Source: UBA6952 sp045562575
Lineage (GTDB): Bacteria > Chloroflexota > Dehalococcoidia > Lucifugimonadales > UBA6952
Assembly: GCA_045562575.1 (NCBI GenBank)
Contig: JBJKVQ010000027.1
Span: forward strand, 1 to 24,450
Length of the DNA stretch: 24,450 nucleotides
Reading direction: 5' to 3'
The notes beneath the pieces are model-generated. The model was not told the origin of the DNA. It did not search any database and saw only the letters and a list, made by a program, of their open reading frames with translations. This document shows positions 7,115 to 15,050 of this stretch, piece by piece. Each line of letters opens with the position of its first letter. Positions within the stretch are counted from its first letter, which is position 1. A program made the translations under genes and the position numbers.

Positions 7115-7629
7115 TGACATTTAATAGAAATAATACAAATCAACAAGATTATCAACCTGAATTTTCAGAGAAAGTTGTTGATATAAAAAGAGTTGCTAAA
7201 GTAGTTAAAGGTGGTCGTAATCTAAGCTTTAGAACACTAGTAGTTATAGGAAATGGTAAAGGTAAAGTAGGTGTTGGATTAGGTAAATCTGAGGCTATAC
7301 CTGATGCGGTTCAAAAGGCTACATCTGTTGCTCAAAAAAATCTTGTTAGCTTTGATTTAAAAGAAACCACAATTCCTTATCAAGTAGAAGCAAAATATGG
7401 AGCAGCTCAAGTACTTATTAAACCTGCGCCTCAAGGTACAGGGATCCGTGCTGGCGCGTCAATGCGTGCTGTTTTAGAACAAAGTGGTATTAAAGATGTT
7501 GTTGCTAAATCTTTGGGAAGTCAGAATCCGATAAATGTAGTACGAGCAACTATTTCCGCACTAGGTCAATTAGGTGAAAATAATACTAAAGAAAATCAAG
7601 ATGGAGGCACTGAAGATGTCCAAAATTAA
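7114..7629 (+). CDS. rpsE: 30S ribosomal protein S5 (uS5)
   Basis: Small-subunit accuracy protein at the mRNA entry channel. The 171 residues contain the dsRNA-binding-like domain (KVVDIKRVAKVVKGGR followed by GNGKGKVGVGLGK) and the second domain with KPAPQGTGIRAG and the SLGSQNPINVVRAT motif. The C-terminal 18 or so residues form an Asn/Glu/Gly-rich acidic tail (KENQDGGTEDVQN), overlapping rpmD by 14 bases. The codons for DGG contain GGAGG, the SD of rpmD. Confidence 0.97.
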   Translation: MTFNRNNTNQQDYQPEFSEKVVDIKRVAKVVKGGRNLSFRTLVVIGNGKGKVGVGLGKSEAIPDAVQKATSVAQKNLVSFDLKETTIPYQVEAKYGAAQVLIKPAPQGTGIRAGASMRAVLEQSGIKDVVAKSLGSQNPINVVRATISALGQLGENNTKENQDGGTEDVQN

Positions 7630-7825
7630 GATAACTTTAGTTAGAAGTACAATCGGTTTACCACAAAATCAAAGAAGGATTGTCAAAGCTTTAGGTTTTC
7701 GAAAATTAAATCAGAATGTAATCCATGAAAGTTCTCCCACTATTAATGGTATGGTTCATAAAGTTAAACATTTAGTATCCATAGAGGATATTGCCGCTAC
7801 AGATAAAAAGAAAGGTGACTCATGA
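7616..7825 (+). CDS. rpmD: 50S ribosomal protein L30 (uL30)
   Basis: Small large-subunit protein of the bacterial L30 type. ATG 7616 is chosen because GGAGG at 7603-7607 is correctly spaced and the product begins MSKIKITLVRSTIG, as the family does. An in-frame ATG at 7574 would add 14 atypical residues. The product has 69 residues against the usual 58-62, the excess being a polar tail (AATDKKKGDS). The core GLPQNQRRIVKALGFRKLNQ is clear. Stop and rplO start overlap as ATGA. Confidence 0.95.
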   Translation: MSKIKITLVRSTIGLPQNQRRIVKALGFRKLNQNVIHESSPTINGMVHKVKHLVSIEDIAATDKKKGDS

Positions 7826-8265
7826 AATTACATGAATTAAAGCCTGCAGATGGTTCTAAACGTGGTAGAAGAAGAGTAGGAAGAGGAAATGGTAGCGGAA
7901 TGGGAAACTATGCTACTAGGGGTATGAAGGGTCAAAAATCAAGAAGTGGTGGATCTATCAGAAGAGGTTTTGCTGGAGGCCAATTATCTATGATTAAAGG
8001 ACTTCCTATGCTGAGAGGTTTTACTAATAAGTTTAGGACTGAATATCATCCTGTAAATATAGCATCTTTAAATTCTTTCGAATCTGGATCTATAGTTGGG
8101 CTAGATGAACTTCGAGCAAAAGGATTGATAAAGAACGAAAAAACAAAAGTAAAAGTTTTAGCAAGAGGAACTATCAATATTGCATTAACTGTTAAAGCAC
8201 ACAAATTTTCAGAAAGCGCTCAAACTGCGATTGAAAATGCTGGAGGAAAGATAGAGCTGTTATAA
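7822..8265 (+). CDS. rplO: 50S ribosomal protein L15 (uL15)
   Basis: Late-assembly large-subunit protein. The N-terminal half is the usual Gly/Arg-rich extension that threads into 23S rRNA (KRGRRRVGRGNGSGMG and KGQKSRSGGSIRRGFAGGQ). The C-terminal globular part ends with KFSESAQTAIENAGGKIELL, the family terminus. It has 147 residues. It overlaps rpmD by 4 bases and is followed 2 bases later by secY. Confidence 0.97.
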   Translation: MKLHELKPADGSKRGRRRVGRGNGSGMGNYATRGMKGQKSRSGGSIRRGFAGGQLSMIKGLPMLRGFTNKFRTEYHPVNIASLNSFESGSIVGLDELRAKGLIKNEKTKVKVLARGTINIALTVKAHKFSESAQTAIENAGGKIELL

Positions 8266-8267
8266 CT

Positions 8268-9623
8268 ATGACTACTTCGGCGTCAAGAAATAAAGGCCCT
8301 GGAAGACCAGCGTTGTTACAAGCGCTGATTGATTCATTTCGCACTCCAGATTTAAGATTTAAGATTTTATTTACACTTGGAATGCTGGTAGTTTTTAGAG
8401 CATTAGCCCATGTACCGGTTGTAAATGTTGATAAAGGGATGATTAGTCGTTTATTTGAGCAGGGAGATCCTACAGGTCAATTATTAGGATTTTTTGATCT
8501 CTTTAGTGGTGGTGGTCTTAGATCATTAAGTATTATTGCCCTTGGTGTTTATCCATATATTACAGCTTCAATCATTATGCAAATAATGAATCCAGTTATT
8601 CCATATTTGCAAAACCTTGCAAAAGAAGGTGAACAGGGTAGACAAAAAATCAATCAAATAACCCACTATATGATGATTCCGATAGCAGTTGCCCAAGGAT
8701 ATGGCCAACTAACATTAATGAAACGACTTGGTGGTATTACTGAGCAGTCATTTAGTTCTACATTTGGACTAGACACTGTTGCTGTTCTTTTATCGTTAGC
8801 GGCTGGAACTACCTTTTTAGTATGGCTTGGTGAATTAATTACTGAACATGGTATAGGTAATGGTGTGTCAATAATTATATTTGCTGGTATAGTCGCAAAC
8901 TTTCCCACTGTGATCGGACAAGGATTTATACAAAGAAATAGTAATCTAGGTGGCCTTCTAACGTTGGTTATACTAGGTTTAGTTATAGTTTTTTTGATAG
9001 TTTTATTCAATGAAGCCCAGAGAAGAATTCCTGTACAATATGGTCGGAGTTCCTTTCGAGGAGGGCGGATGTATCGCCAGCAAGGAACAAGCTATTTACC
9101 ACTAAGAGTAAATTCCGCAGGCATGATTCCTTTAATATTTGCTTTTTCAATAATGATTCTTCCCGCAACCCTGGCATCTTTTTTTGCAGACCCTACTAGC
9201 GAATCAATAGGTGGGACAATAGCTAACTTTTTCACTGTTACATTTTCTCCTGATACTGCATGGTATTGGCTTTTTGTTTTTATACTAGTTGTGGCATTTA
9301 CTTTTTTCTACACTATGATTATGTTTCAACAACAAAATCTACCAGCTACTTTACAGAGAAATGGCGGATTCATACCCGGTATTCGGCCCGGAAAACCTAC
9401 AGGAGATTATCTTAATAGGTTAATTATCCGTATTACTTGGGGTGGAGCAATATTTTTAGGGCTTATAGCCGTAATGCCTTATTTTGCAACACTAATAACT
9501 GATATTAAAGCTATCCAGTTAAGTTCTGCTAGTTTACTAATTGTGGTTGGAGTGGCTCTTGACACATTACGCCAATTAGAATCTCAATTGCTCATGAGAA
9601 ACTATGAAGGGTTTATGAATTAG
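8268..9623 (+). CDS. secY: Protein translocase subunit SecY
   Basis: Channel subunit of the SecYEG translocon in the cytoplasmic membrane. The 451-residue product has about ten hydrophobic segments in the standard SecY spacing. Recognisable parts are the plug-containing region after TM1 (GLRSLSIIALGVYPYITASIIMQ as TM2), TEHGIGNGVSIIIFAGIV near residue 190, the cytoplasmic loop RRIPVQYGR, and the C5 loop FIPGIRPGKPTGDYLNR near residue 365, which contacts SecA and the ribosome. Its place between rplO and adk is the standard one. No truncation is seen. Confidence 0.97.
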   Translation: MTTSASRNKGPGRPALLQALIDSFRTPDLRFKILFTLGMLVVFRALAHVPVVNVDKGMISRLFEQGDPTGQLLGFFDLFSGGGLRSLSIIALGVYPYITASIIMQIMNPVIPYLQNLAKEGEQGRQKINQITHYMMIPIAVAQGYGQLTLMKRLGGITEQSFSSTFGLDTVAVLLSLAAGTTFLVWLGELITEHGIGNGVSIIIFAGIVANFPTVIGQGFIQRNSNLGGLLTLVILGLVIVFLIVLFNEAQRRIPVQYGRSSFRGGRMYRQQGTSYLPLRVNSAGMIPLIFAFSIMILPATLASFFADPTSESIGGTIANFFTVTFSPDTAWYWLFVFILVVAFTFFYTMIMFQQQNLPATLQRNGGFIPGIRPGKPTGDYLNRLIIRITWGGAIFLGLIAVMPYFATLITDIKAIQLSSASLLIVVGVALDTLRQLESQLLMRNYEGFMN

Positions 9624-9624
9624 T

Positions 9625-10272
9625 ATGAAAAATATTATCTTTTTGGGCTTGGCAGGAGCAGGAAAAGGGACCCAAGCAAAAATGCTCTCAGATTTCATGG
9701 GTATCCCTATGGTTTCTTCTGGAGATTTGTTTCGGTTTCATTTAGGGAATAATACAGAGTTGGGTATCGAGGCAAATAAATATATGAGCACAGGTGCGCT
9801 TGTTCCTGATGACATAACTATAAATATGATTCTTCATAGAATTGGAGAAGAAGATTGTACTAAAGGTTTTATATTAGATGGGTTCCCTCGAACTCTTGAA
9901 CAAGCTGAAAGTTTACAAAAGGCAGTGAATGGAAATATTAGTAGTGTTATATATATAGAGGTAAAAGAGAAAGAATTAATAAAAAGACTTTCTGATAGAG
10001 TTGTGTGCACTAGTTCTGGATGTAACGCTATTTTATCAAAGTCTGATATTAAAGGAATAGATTCTAATTGTCCTATATGTAATGAGATTTCCTTAACGCA
10101 AAGGCAAGATGATTTACCTGAAGTGGTTGAAAATAGATTAAAAACACAGATCCCCCTAATCAATCAATTAGTGGATTACTATAAAAATAGAGAAATTTTA
10201 ATAACTGTAGATGGTCAACAGAATGTGGATTTAGTTGAATCTGAAATAAAAAACATTTTAGGTTTAAATTGA
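9625..10272 (+). CDS. adk: Adenylate kinase, zinc-type LID
   Basis: Catalyses ATP + AMP to 2 ADP in the cytoplasm. The P-loop is GLAGAGKGTQ at residues 8-17; the AMP-binding region has SSGDLFR and TGALVPDD; the DGFPRT motif is at residues 85-90. The LID domain (about 121-160) is the long type with four cysteines, C128, C133, C149 and C152, expected to bind structural zinc. The first pair is C-X4-C rather than the usual C-X2-C. It has 215 residues, starts one base after secY, and is followed by the largest gap in the ribosomal cluster (61 bases). Confidence 0.96.
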   Translation: MKNIIFLGLAGAGKGTQAKMLSDFMGIPMVSSGDLFRFHLGNNTELGIEANKYMSTGALVPDDITINMILHRIGEEDCTKGFILDGFPRTLEQAESLQKAVNGNISSVIYIEVKEKELIKRLSDRVVCTSSGCNAILSKSDIKGIDSNCPICNEISLTQRQDDLPEVVENRLKTQIPLINQLVDYYKNREILITVDGQQNVDLVESEIKNILGLN

Positions 10273-10276
10273 TGAT

Positions 10277-10305
10277 TTGGATTAATTGATACTTTGATGT
10301 ACAAT
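10277..10305 (+). promoter_or_regulatory. Candidate sigma70-type promoter for map-infA-rpmJ-rpsM
   Basis: In the 61-base gap between adk and map, TTGGAT at 10277-10282 and TACAAT at 10300-10305 are separated by exactly 17 bases. The -10 box differs from consensus at one position; the -35 box keeps only the TTG. Predicted transcription would begin near 10312, leaving about a 20-base leader before map. No operator or terminator is visible in the gap, so read-through from upstream is likely as well. Confidence 0.45.
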
Positions 10306-10333
10306 ACCATTTCTCGAGAAAAAGGAAAAACAA

Positions 10334-11104
10334 GTGAATATAATTTTAGGGGCACAACAACAAGGAATAATAATAAAATCTCAGAAAGAGATTGATATTA
10401 TGCGCCGTGCGGGAGAAGTGTCTATTGGAACAAAAGAGCTTATTAAAAAAGAAATAAAAATTGGGATGACAACTAAAGAATTAGATCTTATTGCAGAAAA
10501 TCAGATAAGGAGTATGGGAGCTATACCTGCGTTTAAAGGTTATAGAGGTTTTCCTGGCACTCTCTGCATTTCAATAAATAATGAAATAGTTCATGGAATT
10601 CCTGGGGATAGGATATTTCATGAAGGAGATGTTGTAAGTATTGACCAAGGAGCAATTGTTGAGGGGTTTTATAGCGACACTGCAATTACACTAATTATTG
10701 GGGAATCTGATGAAAAAACAAAGAATCTAGTTATAGATACAAAAGCTGCCATGGAGGCAGGAATAGCTAAGGCAATTCCAGGAAACAGAATTGGTGATAT
10801 TGCTGCAGCTGTGCAAAATATAGGTGACGCAAAAGGGTATGGAGTGATAAAGGATTTTGTTGGGCACGGTATTGGGCGATCCCTACATGAGGAACCAAGT
10901 GTTCCAAATGTGGGTACAGCTGGGCGTGGACCCAAACTTGTTCCTGGTATGGTTATAGCAATAGAACCTATGTTTACATTAGGCACATGGAAAACTCGTA
11001 CTCTTGAGGATGAATGGACAATAGTTACTGCTGATAATAGTCTCGCTGCTCATTGGGAACATACTGTAGCTATAACAGAAAAAGGTCCAGAAGTATTAAC
11101 GTAG
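10334..11104 (+). CDS. map: Type I methionine aminopeptidase
   Basis: Removes the initiator methionine from nascent proteins. The five dinuclear-metal ligands of the pita-bread fold are all present: D104, D115, H178 (in GHGIGRSLHEEP), E211 (in AIEPMF) and E242 (in WEHTVAIT); substrate-binding H87 is in IVHGIPGD. The start is GTG 10334 after AAAGGAAA. It adds about eleven residues before the usual IIIKSQKEIDIMRRAG opening, and no closer start codon exists, so the short N-terminal extension is accepted. It has 256 residues. There is no N-terminal zinc-finger extension. Confidence 0.95.
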   Translation: MNIILGAQQQGIIIKSQKEIDIMRRAGEVSIGTKELIKKEIKIGMTTKELDLIAENQIRSMGAIPAFKGYRGFPGTLCISINNEIVHGIPGDRIFHEGDVVSIDQGAIVEGFYSDTAITLIIGESDEKTKNLVIDTKAAMEAGIAKAIPGNRIGDIAAAVQNIGDAKGYGVIKDFVGHGIGRSLHEEPSVPNVGTAGRGPKLVPGMVIAIEPMFTLGTWKTRTLEDEWTIVTADNSLAAHWEHTVAITEKGPEVLT

Positions 11105-11125
11105 AGGTGGGATTTAAGGAAGAAT

Positions 11126-11344
11126 ATGTCAAAAAAAGAAACAATAGAAGTAGAAGGGACAGTAATAGACACATTACCAAATGCACAGTTTAAGGTAGAA
11201 CTAGCAAATGGACATGAAGTTTTAGCCCATATATCAGGAAGAATGAGAATGAATTATATAAGGGTTTTACCTGGAGATAAAGTTTTAGTTGAACTTTCTC
11301 CATATGATTTAACTAGAGGAAGAGTTACTTTTAGATTTAGATAG
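11126..11344 (+). CDS. infA: Translation initiation factor IF-1
   Basis: OB-fold factor that occupies the A site during initiation. At 72 residues it has the exact family length. Hallmarks are EVEGTVIDTLPNAQFKVEL, LAHISGRMRMNYIRVLPGD and the terminal SPYDLTRGRVTFRFR. SD AAGGAAG lies upstream in a 21-base gap. The map-infA-rpmJ-rpsM order is the normal one in many Gram-positive and Chloroflexota genomes. Confidence 0.97.
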   Translation: MSKKETIEVEGTVIDTLPNAQFKVELANGHEVLAHISGRMRMNYIRVLPGDKVLVELSPYDLTRGRVTFRFR

Positions 11345-11353
11345 AGGAATAAA

Positions 11354-11467
11354 ATGAAAATTAGAGCTTCTGTAAAAAAAAGATGCGATAAATGTAAAAT
11401 AATAAAAAGAAATAATGTTGTACAAGTTATTTGTGTAACACCAAGACACAAACAAAAACAAGGTTAA
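11354..11467 (+). CDS. rpmJ: 50S ribosomal protein L36 (bL36), zinc form
   Basis: Very small large-subunit protein of 37 residues. The reading frame from ATG 11354 to TAA 11467 gives MKIRASVKKRCDKCKIIKR, then VICVTPRHKQKQG. The zinc ligands are C11, C14, C27 and H32, as in the zinc-binding form. SD GAGGAAT lies at 11344-11350. The position between infA and rpsM is canonical. The gene is easily missed because of its size. Confidence 0.96.
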   Translation: MKIRASVKKRCDKCKIIKRNNVVQVICVTPRHKQKQG

Positions 11468-11488
11468 TTAGCCTTGTAAGGAGGAAAG

Positions 11489-11869
11489 ATGGCCCGTATA
11501 GCTGGCGTAGATATACCTGATAATAAAAGAATAGAGTTGGGACTTACCATGATTTATGGAATAGGACCAACTTCTGCATCCAAAATACTTAAACAAGTGC
11601 GTTTGGAGGGGAATCCAAAAATTGGCGAAATTGAAGAATCTAAGCTTCAACAAATCAGAGAAATTGTAGATCAAGATCTTACTGTTGAAGGTGATTTACG
11701 ACGTGAAGTAAATATGAATATAAGAAGATTAATTGATATTGGAACTTATCGAGGAGTTCGCCATAGAACTGGACTTCCAGTGAGAGGTCAAAGAACAAAA
11801 ACAAACGCAAGAGGACGAAAAGGCGGAAAACGAACTATTGCAAATAAAAAGAAAGTAATAAAGAAATAG
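11489..11869 (+). CDS. rpsM: 30S ribosomal protein S13 (uS13)
   Basis: Head protein contacting L5 and P-site tRNA. It has 126 residues. The N-terminal helix-hairpin-helix is in MARIAGVDIPDNKRIELGLTM with the GIGPTSASKIL motif; the basic C-terminal tail (GLPVRGQRTKTNARGRKG) reaches tRNA. Preceded by a strong SD (AAGGAGG at 11478-11484). It opens the alpha-type section of the cluster. Confidence 0.97.
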   Translation: MARIAGVDIPDNKRIELGLTMIYGIGPTSASKILKQVRLEGNPKIGEIEESKLQQIREIVDQDLTVEGDLRREVNMNIRRLIDIGTYRGVRHRTGLPVRGQRTKTNARGRKGGKRTIANKKKVIKK

Positions 11870-11884
11870 CTATAAGGAGAAAAA

Positions 11885-12274
11885 ATGACACAATCTCGTT
11901 CGAGGTCTAGAAAAAGAGATCGAAAATCTGTACCAAAAGGTAATGCTTATATAACCTCAACTTTTAATAATACCATTATTACATTAACTGATTTGGAAGG
12001 TAACGCCATAGCTACAGGTAGTGCAGGAATGGTTGGATTTAAAGGTGCAAGAAAAAGTACTGCATTTGCAGCACAGAGAGCAGCTGAGGCTGTTGCTAAA
12101 AGAGGTATGGAGCACGGTTTAAGAGAAATTGATGTTATGGTCAAAGGCCCTGGTGCAGGACGAGAAGCTGCAATACGATCTATACAGGCTTCTGGTATAG
12201 CAGTAAATAGTATTCGTGATGTTACTCCTGTTCCCCATAATGGATGTAGACCTCCGAAAAAGAGGAGAGTATAA
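11885..12274 (+). CDS. rpsK: 30S ribosomal protein S11 (uS11)
   Basis: Platform protein that helps form the mRNA exit region near the Shine-Dalgarno helix. The 129-residue length is typical. Landmarks are AYITSTFNNTIITLTD near residue 21, GARKSTAFAAQRAAE, VKGPGAGREAAIR and the terminal HNGCRPPKKRRV. The codons for KKRRV (AAAAAGAGGAGAGTA) provide the SD for rpsD, whose ATG follows the stop codon with no spacer. Confidence 0.97.
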   Translation: MTQSRSRSRKRDRKSVPKGNAYITSTFNNTIITLTDLEGNAIATGSAGMVGFKGARKSTAFAAQRAAEAVAKRGMEHGLREIDVMVKGPGAGREAAIRSIQASGIAVNSIRDVTPVPHNGCRPPKKRRV

Positions 12275-12865
12275 ATGGCAAGATATATAGGACCGAAAAA
12301 TAAAAAAAATAGAAGATTTGGATTGCCTTTGAAAAATGGAAAACCGGATACTAAGAGAACTAGTACTGGAAGAGGGAGGCGTCTCTCAGAGTATGGGCTT
12401 CAATTACGAGAAAAACAGAAGGCGAAATATCTTTATGGGATTTTAGAACGACAGTTTCGTAATTATTATATAAAGGCTTCAAACCTAAAAGGTGTTACAG
12501 GAGATAGGTTATTACAACTCCTTGAAAATCGTTTAGATAATGTTGTATATAGGCTTGGTTTTGCAAAAACAAGACCGCAAGCACGTCAATATGTTAATCA
12601 TGGTCACATTCAAGTAAATTCTAAGAAGGTAAACATTCCTTCTTATCAAGTTAAATCGGGTGATCAAATCACATGGAGAGAAAGTTCTCAATCATCTGAC
12701 ATTGTAAAAAATGCTTCTGATAATTCTGGATTTGAAGCAGTAGTACCTACATGGCTAAATGTAGACTCAAATCGATTTTCTGGTGAAGTGTTATCAGAAC
12801 CAACAGTTAGTGATGTAGAATTAATTATAGATACCAGATTAATTGTAGAGTTTTACTCAAGGTAA
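12275..12865 (+). CDS. rpsD: 30S ribosomal protein S4 (uS4), zinc-free form
   Basis: Primary 16S rRNA-binding protein; in E. coli it also represses the alpha operon. The 196-residue product has the N-terminal MARYIGPKNKKNRRFGLPL without any of the zinc-binding cysteines seen in some S4 proteins. The S4 RNA-binding domain is at about residues 85-150 (LENRLDNVVYRLGFAKTRPQARQ, then HGHIQVNSKKVNIPSY). It ends 29 bases before rpoA. Confidence 0.97.
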   Translation: MARYIGPKNKKNRRFGLPLKNGKPDTKRTSTGRGRRLSEYGLQLREKQKAKYLYGILERQFRNYYIKASNLKGVTGDRLLQLLENRLDNVVYRLGFAKTRPQARQYVNHGHIQVNSKKVNIPSYQVKSGDQITWRESSQSSDIVKNASDNSGFEAVVPTWLNVDSNRFSGEVLSEPTVSDVELIIDTRLIVEFYSR

Positions 12866-12894
12866 TAAAATTCTTGTAATGACAGGAGGAAATT

Positions 12895-13914
12895 ATGGCA
12901 ATGATGCCATCAACAGAAGAAGAATTAAATGATTCTATGGCAGTAATACCAGTATTACTAGTTGAAGAAGAAGACGAAAGATATGGACGTTTTTCTATAG
13001 GTCCTTTGGATAGAAGTTATGGTATGACTTTAGGTAATCCTCTCAGAAGAGTTTTACTTGGATCTATACCAGGTGCAGCTATAACTTGGGTCAAAATAGA
13101 TGGCGTTTCTCATGAATATACTTCTGTTCCCCATGTTCGTGAAGAGGTTTTTGAATTATTACTTAAATTTAAGGAAATAAGAATAAAAGCTCTATCTGAT
13201 CGACCAGGAAAATTAAGATTGGATGTTTCTGGTGAAGGCGTAATTACCGCTGGAGATATTATGGTTCCTGGGGACTTTGAAATTGTAAACCCAGAATTGT
13301 ATATAGCAACATTAGATTCTTCAGACGCTCATTTAGTTATTGAATTCAATGTTGAAAAAGGTGCGGGATATATCTCAGCAAGTACTAATGATGGGTACCC
13401 TATAGGAGTATTGCCAGTTGATTCAATATTTACACCTGTATCTAAGGTTAGTTATGCAGTTGAGCCAATGAGAGTTGGACAAGTTACCGATTATGAAAAG
13501 TTAATTGTTGAAATATGGACAGATGGTACAGTAATGCCTTCTGAGGCTCTTATTGAATCTGGGAATATCTTAGTAAAAAGTGCAACATTATTAACAACAA
13601 TAGGGTCAAGTGTAATTGAGGGTGGAGATGAAGAATCTTCGATTAGTGCAAATTCTTCTGTTCCTCCAGAGATTTATAATAGTCTCGTTGATGGATTAGG
13701 CCTATCGGCAAGAACTTTAAATTGTTTAAAAAGAGCTAAACTTAATCGAGTTGGAGAAATTTTAGAAAAAGATAAATCTGAACTGATGCAAATTAGAAAT
13801 TTTGGACAAAAGTCTATGGATGAGCTCTTCGATAAATTAAAAGAACTTAACCTTCTACCTGAAGAAACTGTTGAGAATACAGAGTCTTTAGATGATGAAA
13901 ATATTGAAGAGTAA
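12895..13914 (+). CDS. rpoA: DNA-directed RNA polymerase subunit alpha
   Basis: Scaffold for RNA polymerase assembly; its C-terminal domain contacts UP elements and activators. The 339 residues comprise the N-terminal dimerisation domain with the signature GMTLGNPLRRVLLGSIPGAA near residue 45, and the C-terminal helix-hairpin-helix domain at about residues 260-320 (LSARTLNCLKRAKLNRVGE, then IRNFGQKSMDELFDKL). The tail after residue 320 is acidic (ESLDDENIEE). ATG 12895 follows a strong SD (AGGAGGA at 12884-12890). Confidence 0.98.
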   Translation: MAMMPSTEEELNDSMAVIPVLLVEEEDERYGRFSIGPLDRSYGMTLGNPLRRVLLGSIPGAAITWVKIDGVSHEYTSVPHVREEVFELLLKFKEIRIKALSDRPGKLRLDVSGEGVITAGDIMVPGDFEIVNPELYIATLDSSDAHLVIEFNVEKGAGYISASTNDGYPIGVLPVDSIFTPVSKVSYAVEPMRVGQVTDYEKLIVEIWTDGTVMPSEALIESGNILVKSATLLTTIGSSVIEGGDEESSISANSSVPPEIYNSLVDGLGLSARTLNCLKRAKLNRVGEILEKDKSELMQIRNFGQKSMDELFDKLKELNLLPEETVENTESLDDENIEE

Positions 13915-13925
13915 AGAGGTTTTAT

Positions 13926-14276
13926 ATGAGACACAGAATAAAGGGTAGACATTTTAATAGGCCAGCTGATCAAAGAAAGGCATTATATCGTTCTTTGGTT
14001 AGGTCCGTAATTATTAACGAAAGAATAACTACTACTGAAGCAAAAGCTAAAGAAGCTAAAGCATTGGTAGAAAAATTAATTACTTATGGCAAAAAGGGCT
14101 CTTTGCATGATAGAAGACAAGCAATGTCTTTTTTACCTGATAGTAGAGTTGTATCTAAGGTATTTGACGATATTAGTCCAAGATATAATGAAAGAAATGG
14201 TGGTTACACCAGAGTTCTTAAAATAGGAAATAGAAAAGGAGACAATGCACCGATGGCAATACTTGAATTGGTGTAA
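13926..14276 (+). CDS. rplQ: 50S ribosomal protein L17 (bL17)
   Basis: Bacteria-specific large-subunit protein near the tunnel exit. Its 116 residues start MRHRIKGRHFNRPADQRKAL and include SLVRSVIINERITTTEAKAKE and the terminal GGYTRVLKIGNRKGDNAPMAILELV, all typical. In many Firmicutes genes for an energy-coupling-factor transporter stand between rplQ and truA; here truA follows directly after 9 bases. Confidence 0.97.
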   Translation: MRHRIKGRHFNRPADQRKALYRSLVRSVIINERITTTEAKAKEAKALVEKLITYGKKGSLHDRRQAMSFLPDSRVVSKVFDDISPRYNERNGGYTRVLKIGNRKGDNAPMAILELV

Positions 14277-14285
14277 AGATTTAGA

Positions 14286-15050
14286 ATGGACAGGAAGATT
14301 GCTTTATTAATTGAATATGATGGCACCAAGTATTATGGTTTTCAGTATCAGCCAAATTATCCTACAATACAAGGCGAGATAGAAAATGCTCTTAATCGTT
14401 TAAATCTATCTAGTGAAAGAATAGAAGGGGCTGGAAGAACGGATACTGGGGTTCATGCAAAAGGACAGATTGCTTCGTTTATGACCAACAGTAGTTTAAA
14501 TATTGAAGAGATAGAATCTGGTATTAATCATTTTTTACCATCTGATATTGCAGTTCAAAAAGTCTATGAAGCACCAATAGCTTTTAGTCCTAGAAGAGAT
14601 GCAGTTAGTAGGAGATATAGATATACATTTTTGAATAGATCTACCAGATCTCCATTATCAGAAAGATATGCGTATCGTGTATCTCAGAATATAAATGTTG
14701 AAAAAATGACGAAAGCTTTGTTTTCACTAAAAGGCACACATGATTTTGTAAACCTCTGTGGAAAATATGAAGGTAGTACGATAAGAAATATAATAGATGT
14801 AAGTATAAATATTGATGATGAAACTTTATACATTGATTTAGAAGCAAATGCTTTTTTACCTCATCAAGTAAGAAGAACTGCGGGTTTACTCTATCAAGTT
14901 GGTTTAAATAAACTTGATACAGAAGAGGTTGAAAAAATTATTGATGTAGATACAAATTCTCGAAGACCAAATATTCCTACATTGCCTGCCTGTGGATTAG
15001 TTCTATTAAAAGTTAAATACAAGGATATGTTTGAATATGACTATTATTAA
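14286..15050 (+). CDS. truA: tRNA pseudouridine(38-40) synthase TruA
   Basis: Converts uridines 38, 39 and 40 in the tRNA anticodon stem to pseudouridine. The 254-residue protein has the N-terminal IEYDGTKYYGFQYQPN motif and the catalytic GAGRTDTGVHAKGQ loop with Asp53. The conserved second-half segments SRRYRYTFLNR and FLPHQVRRTAGLL are also present. Its start (ATG 14286) has only a weak SD. The last 14 bases overlap rplM, so the two are probably translationally coupled. Confidence 0.95.
   Translation: MDRKIALLIEYDGTKYYGFQYQPNYPTIQGEIENALNRLNLSSERIEGAGRTDTGVHAKGQIASFMTNSSLNIEEIESGINHFLPSDIAVQKVYEAPIAFSPRRDAVSRRYRYTFLNRSTRSPLSERYAYRVSQNINVEKMTKALFSLKGTHDFVNLCGKYEGSTIRNIIDVSINIDDETLYIDLEANAFLPHQVRRTAGLLYQVGLNKLDTEEVEKIIDVDTNSRRPNIPTLPACGLVLLKVKYKDMFEYDYY

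Noticed and set aside
11460..11475. Near-palindrome AAGGTTAATTAGCCTT between rpmJ and rpsM
   Set aside because: As RNA it would have a weak stem with a very small loop and no T-run. It overlaps the rpmJ stop and precedes the rpsM SD, with nothing else supporting a terminator or regulator.
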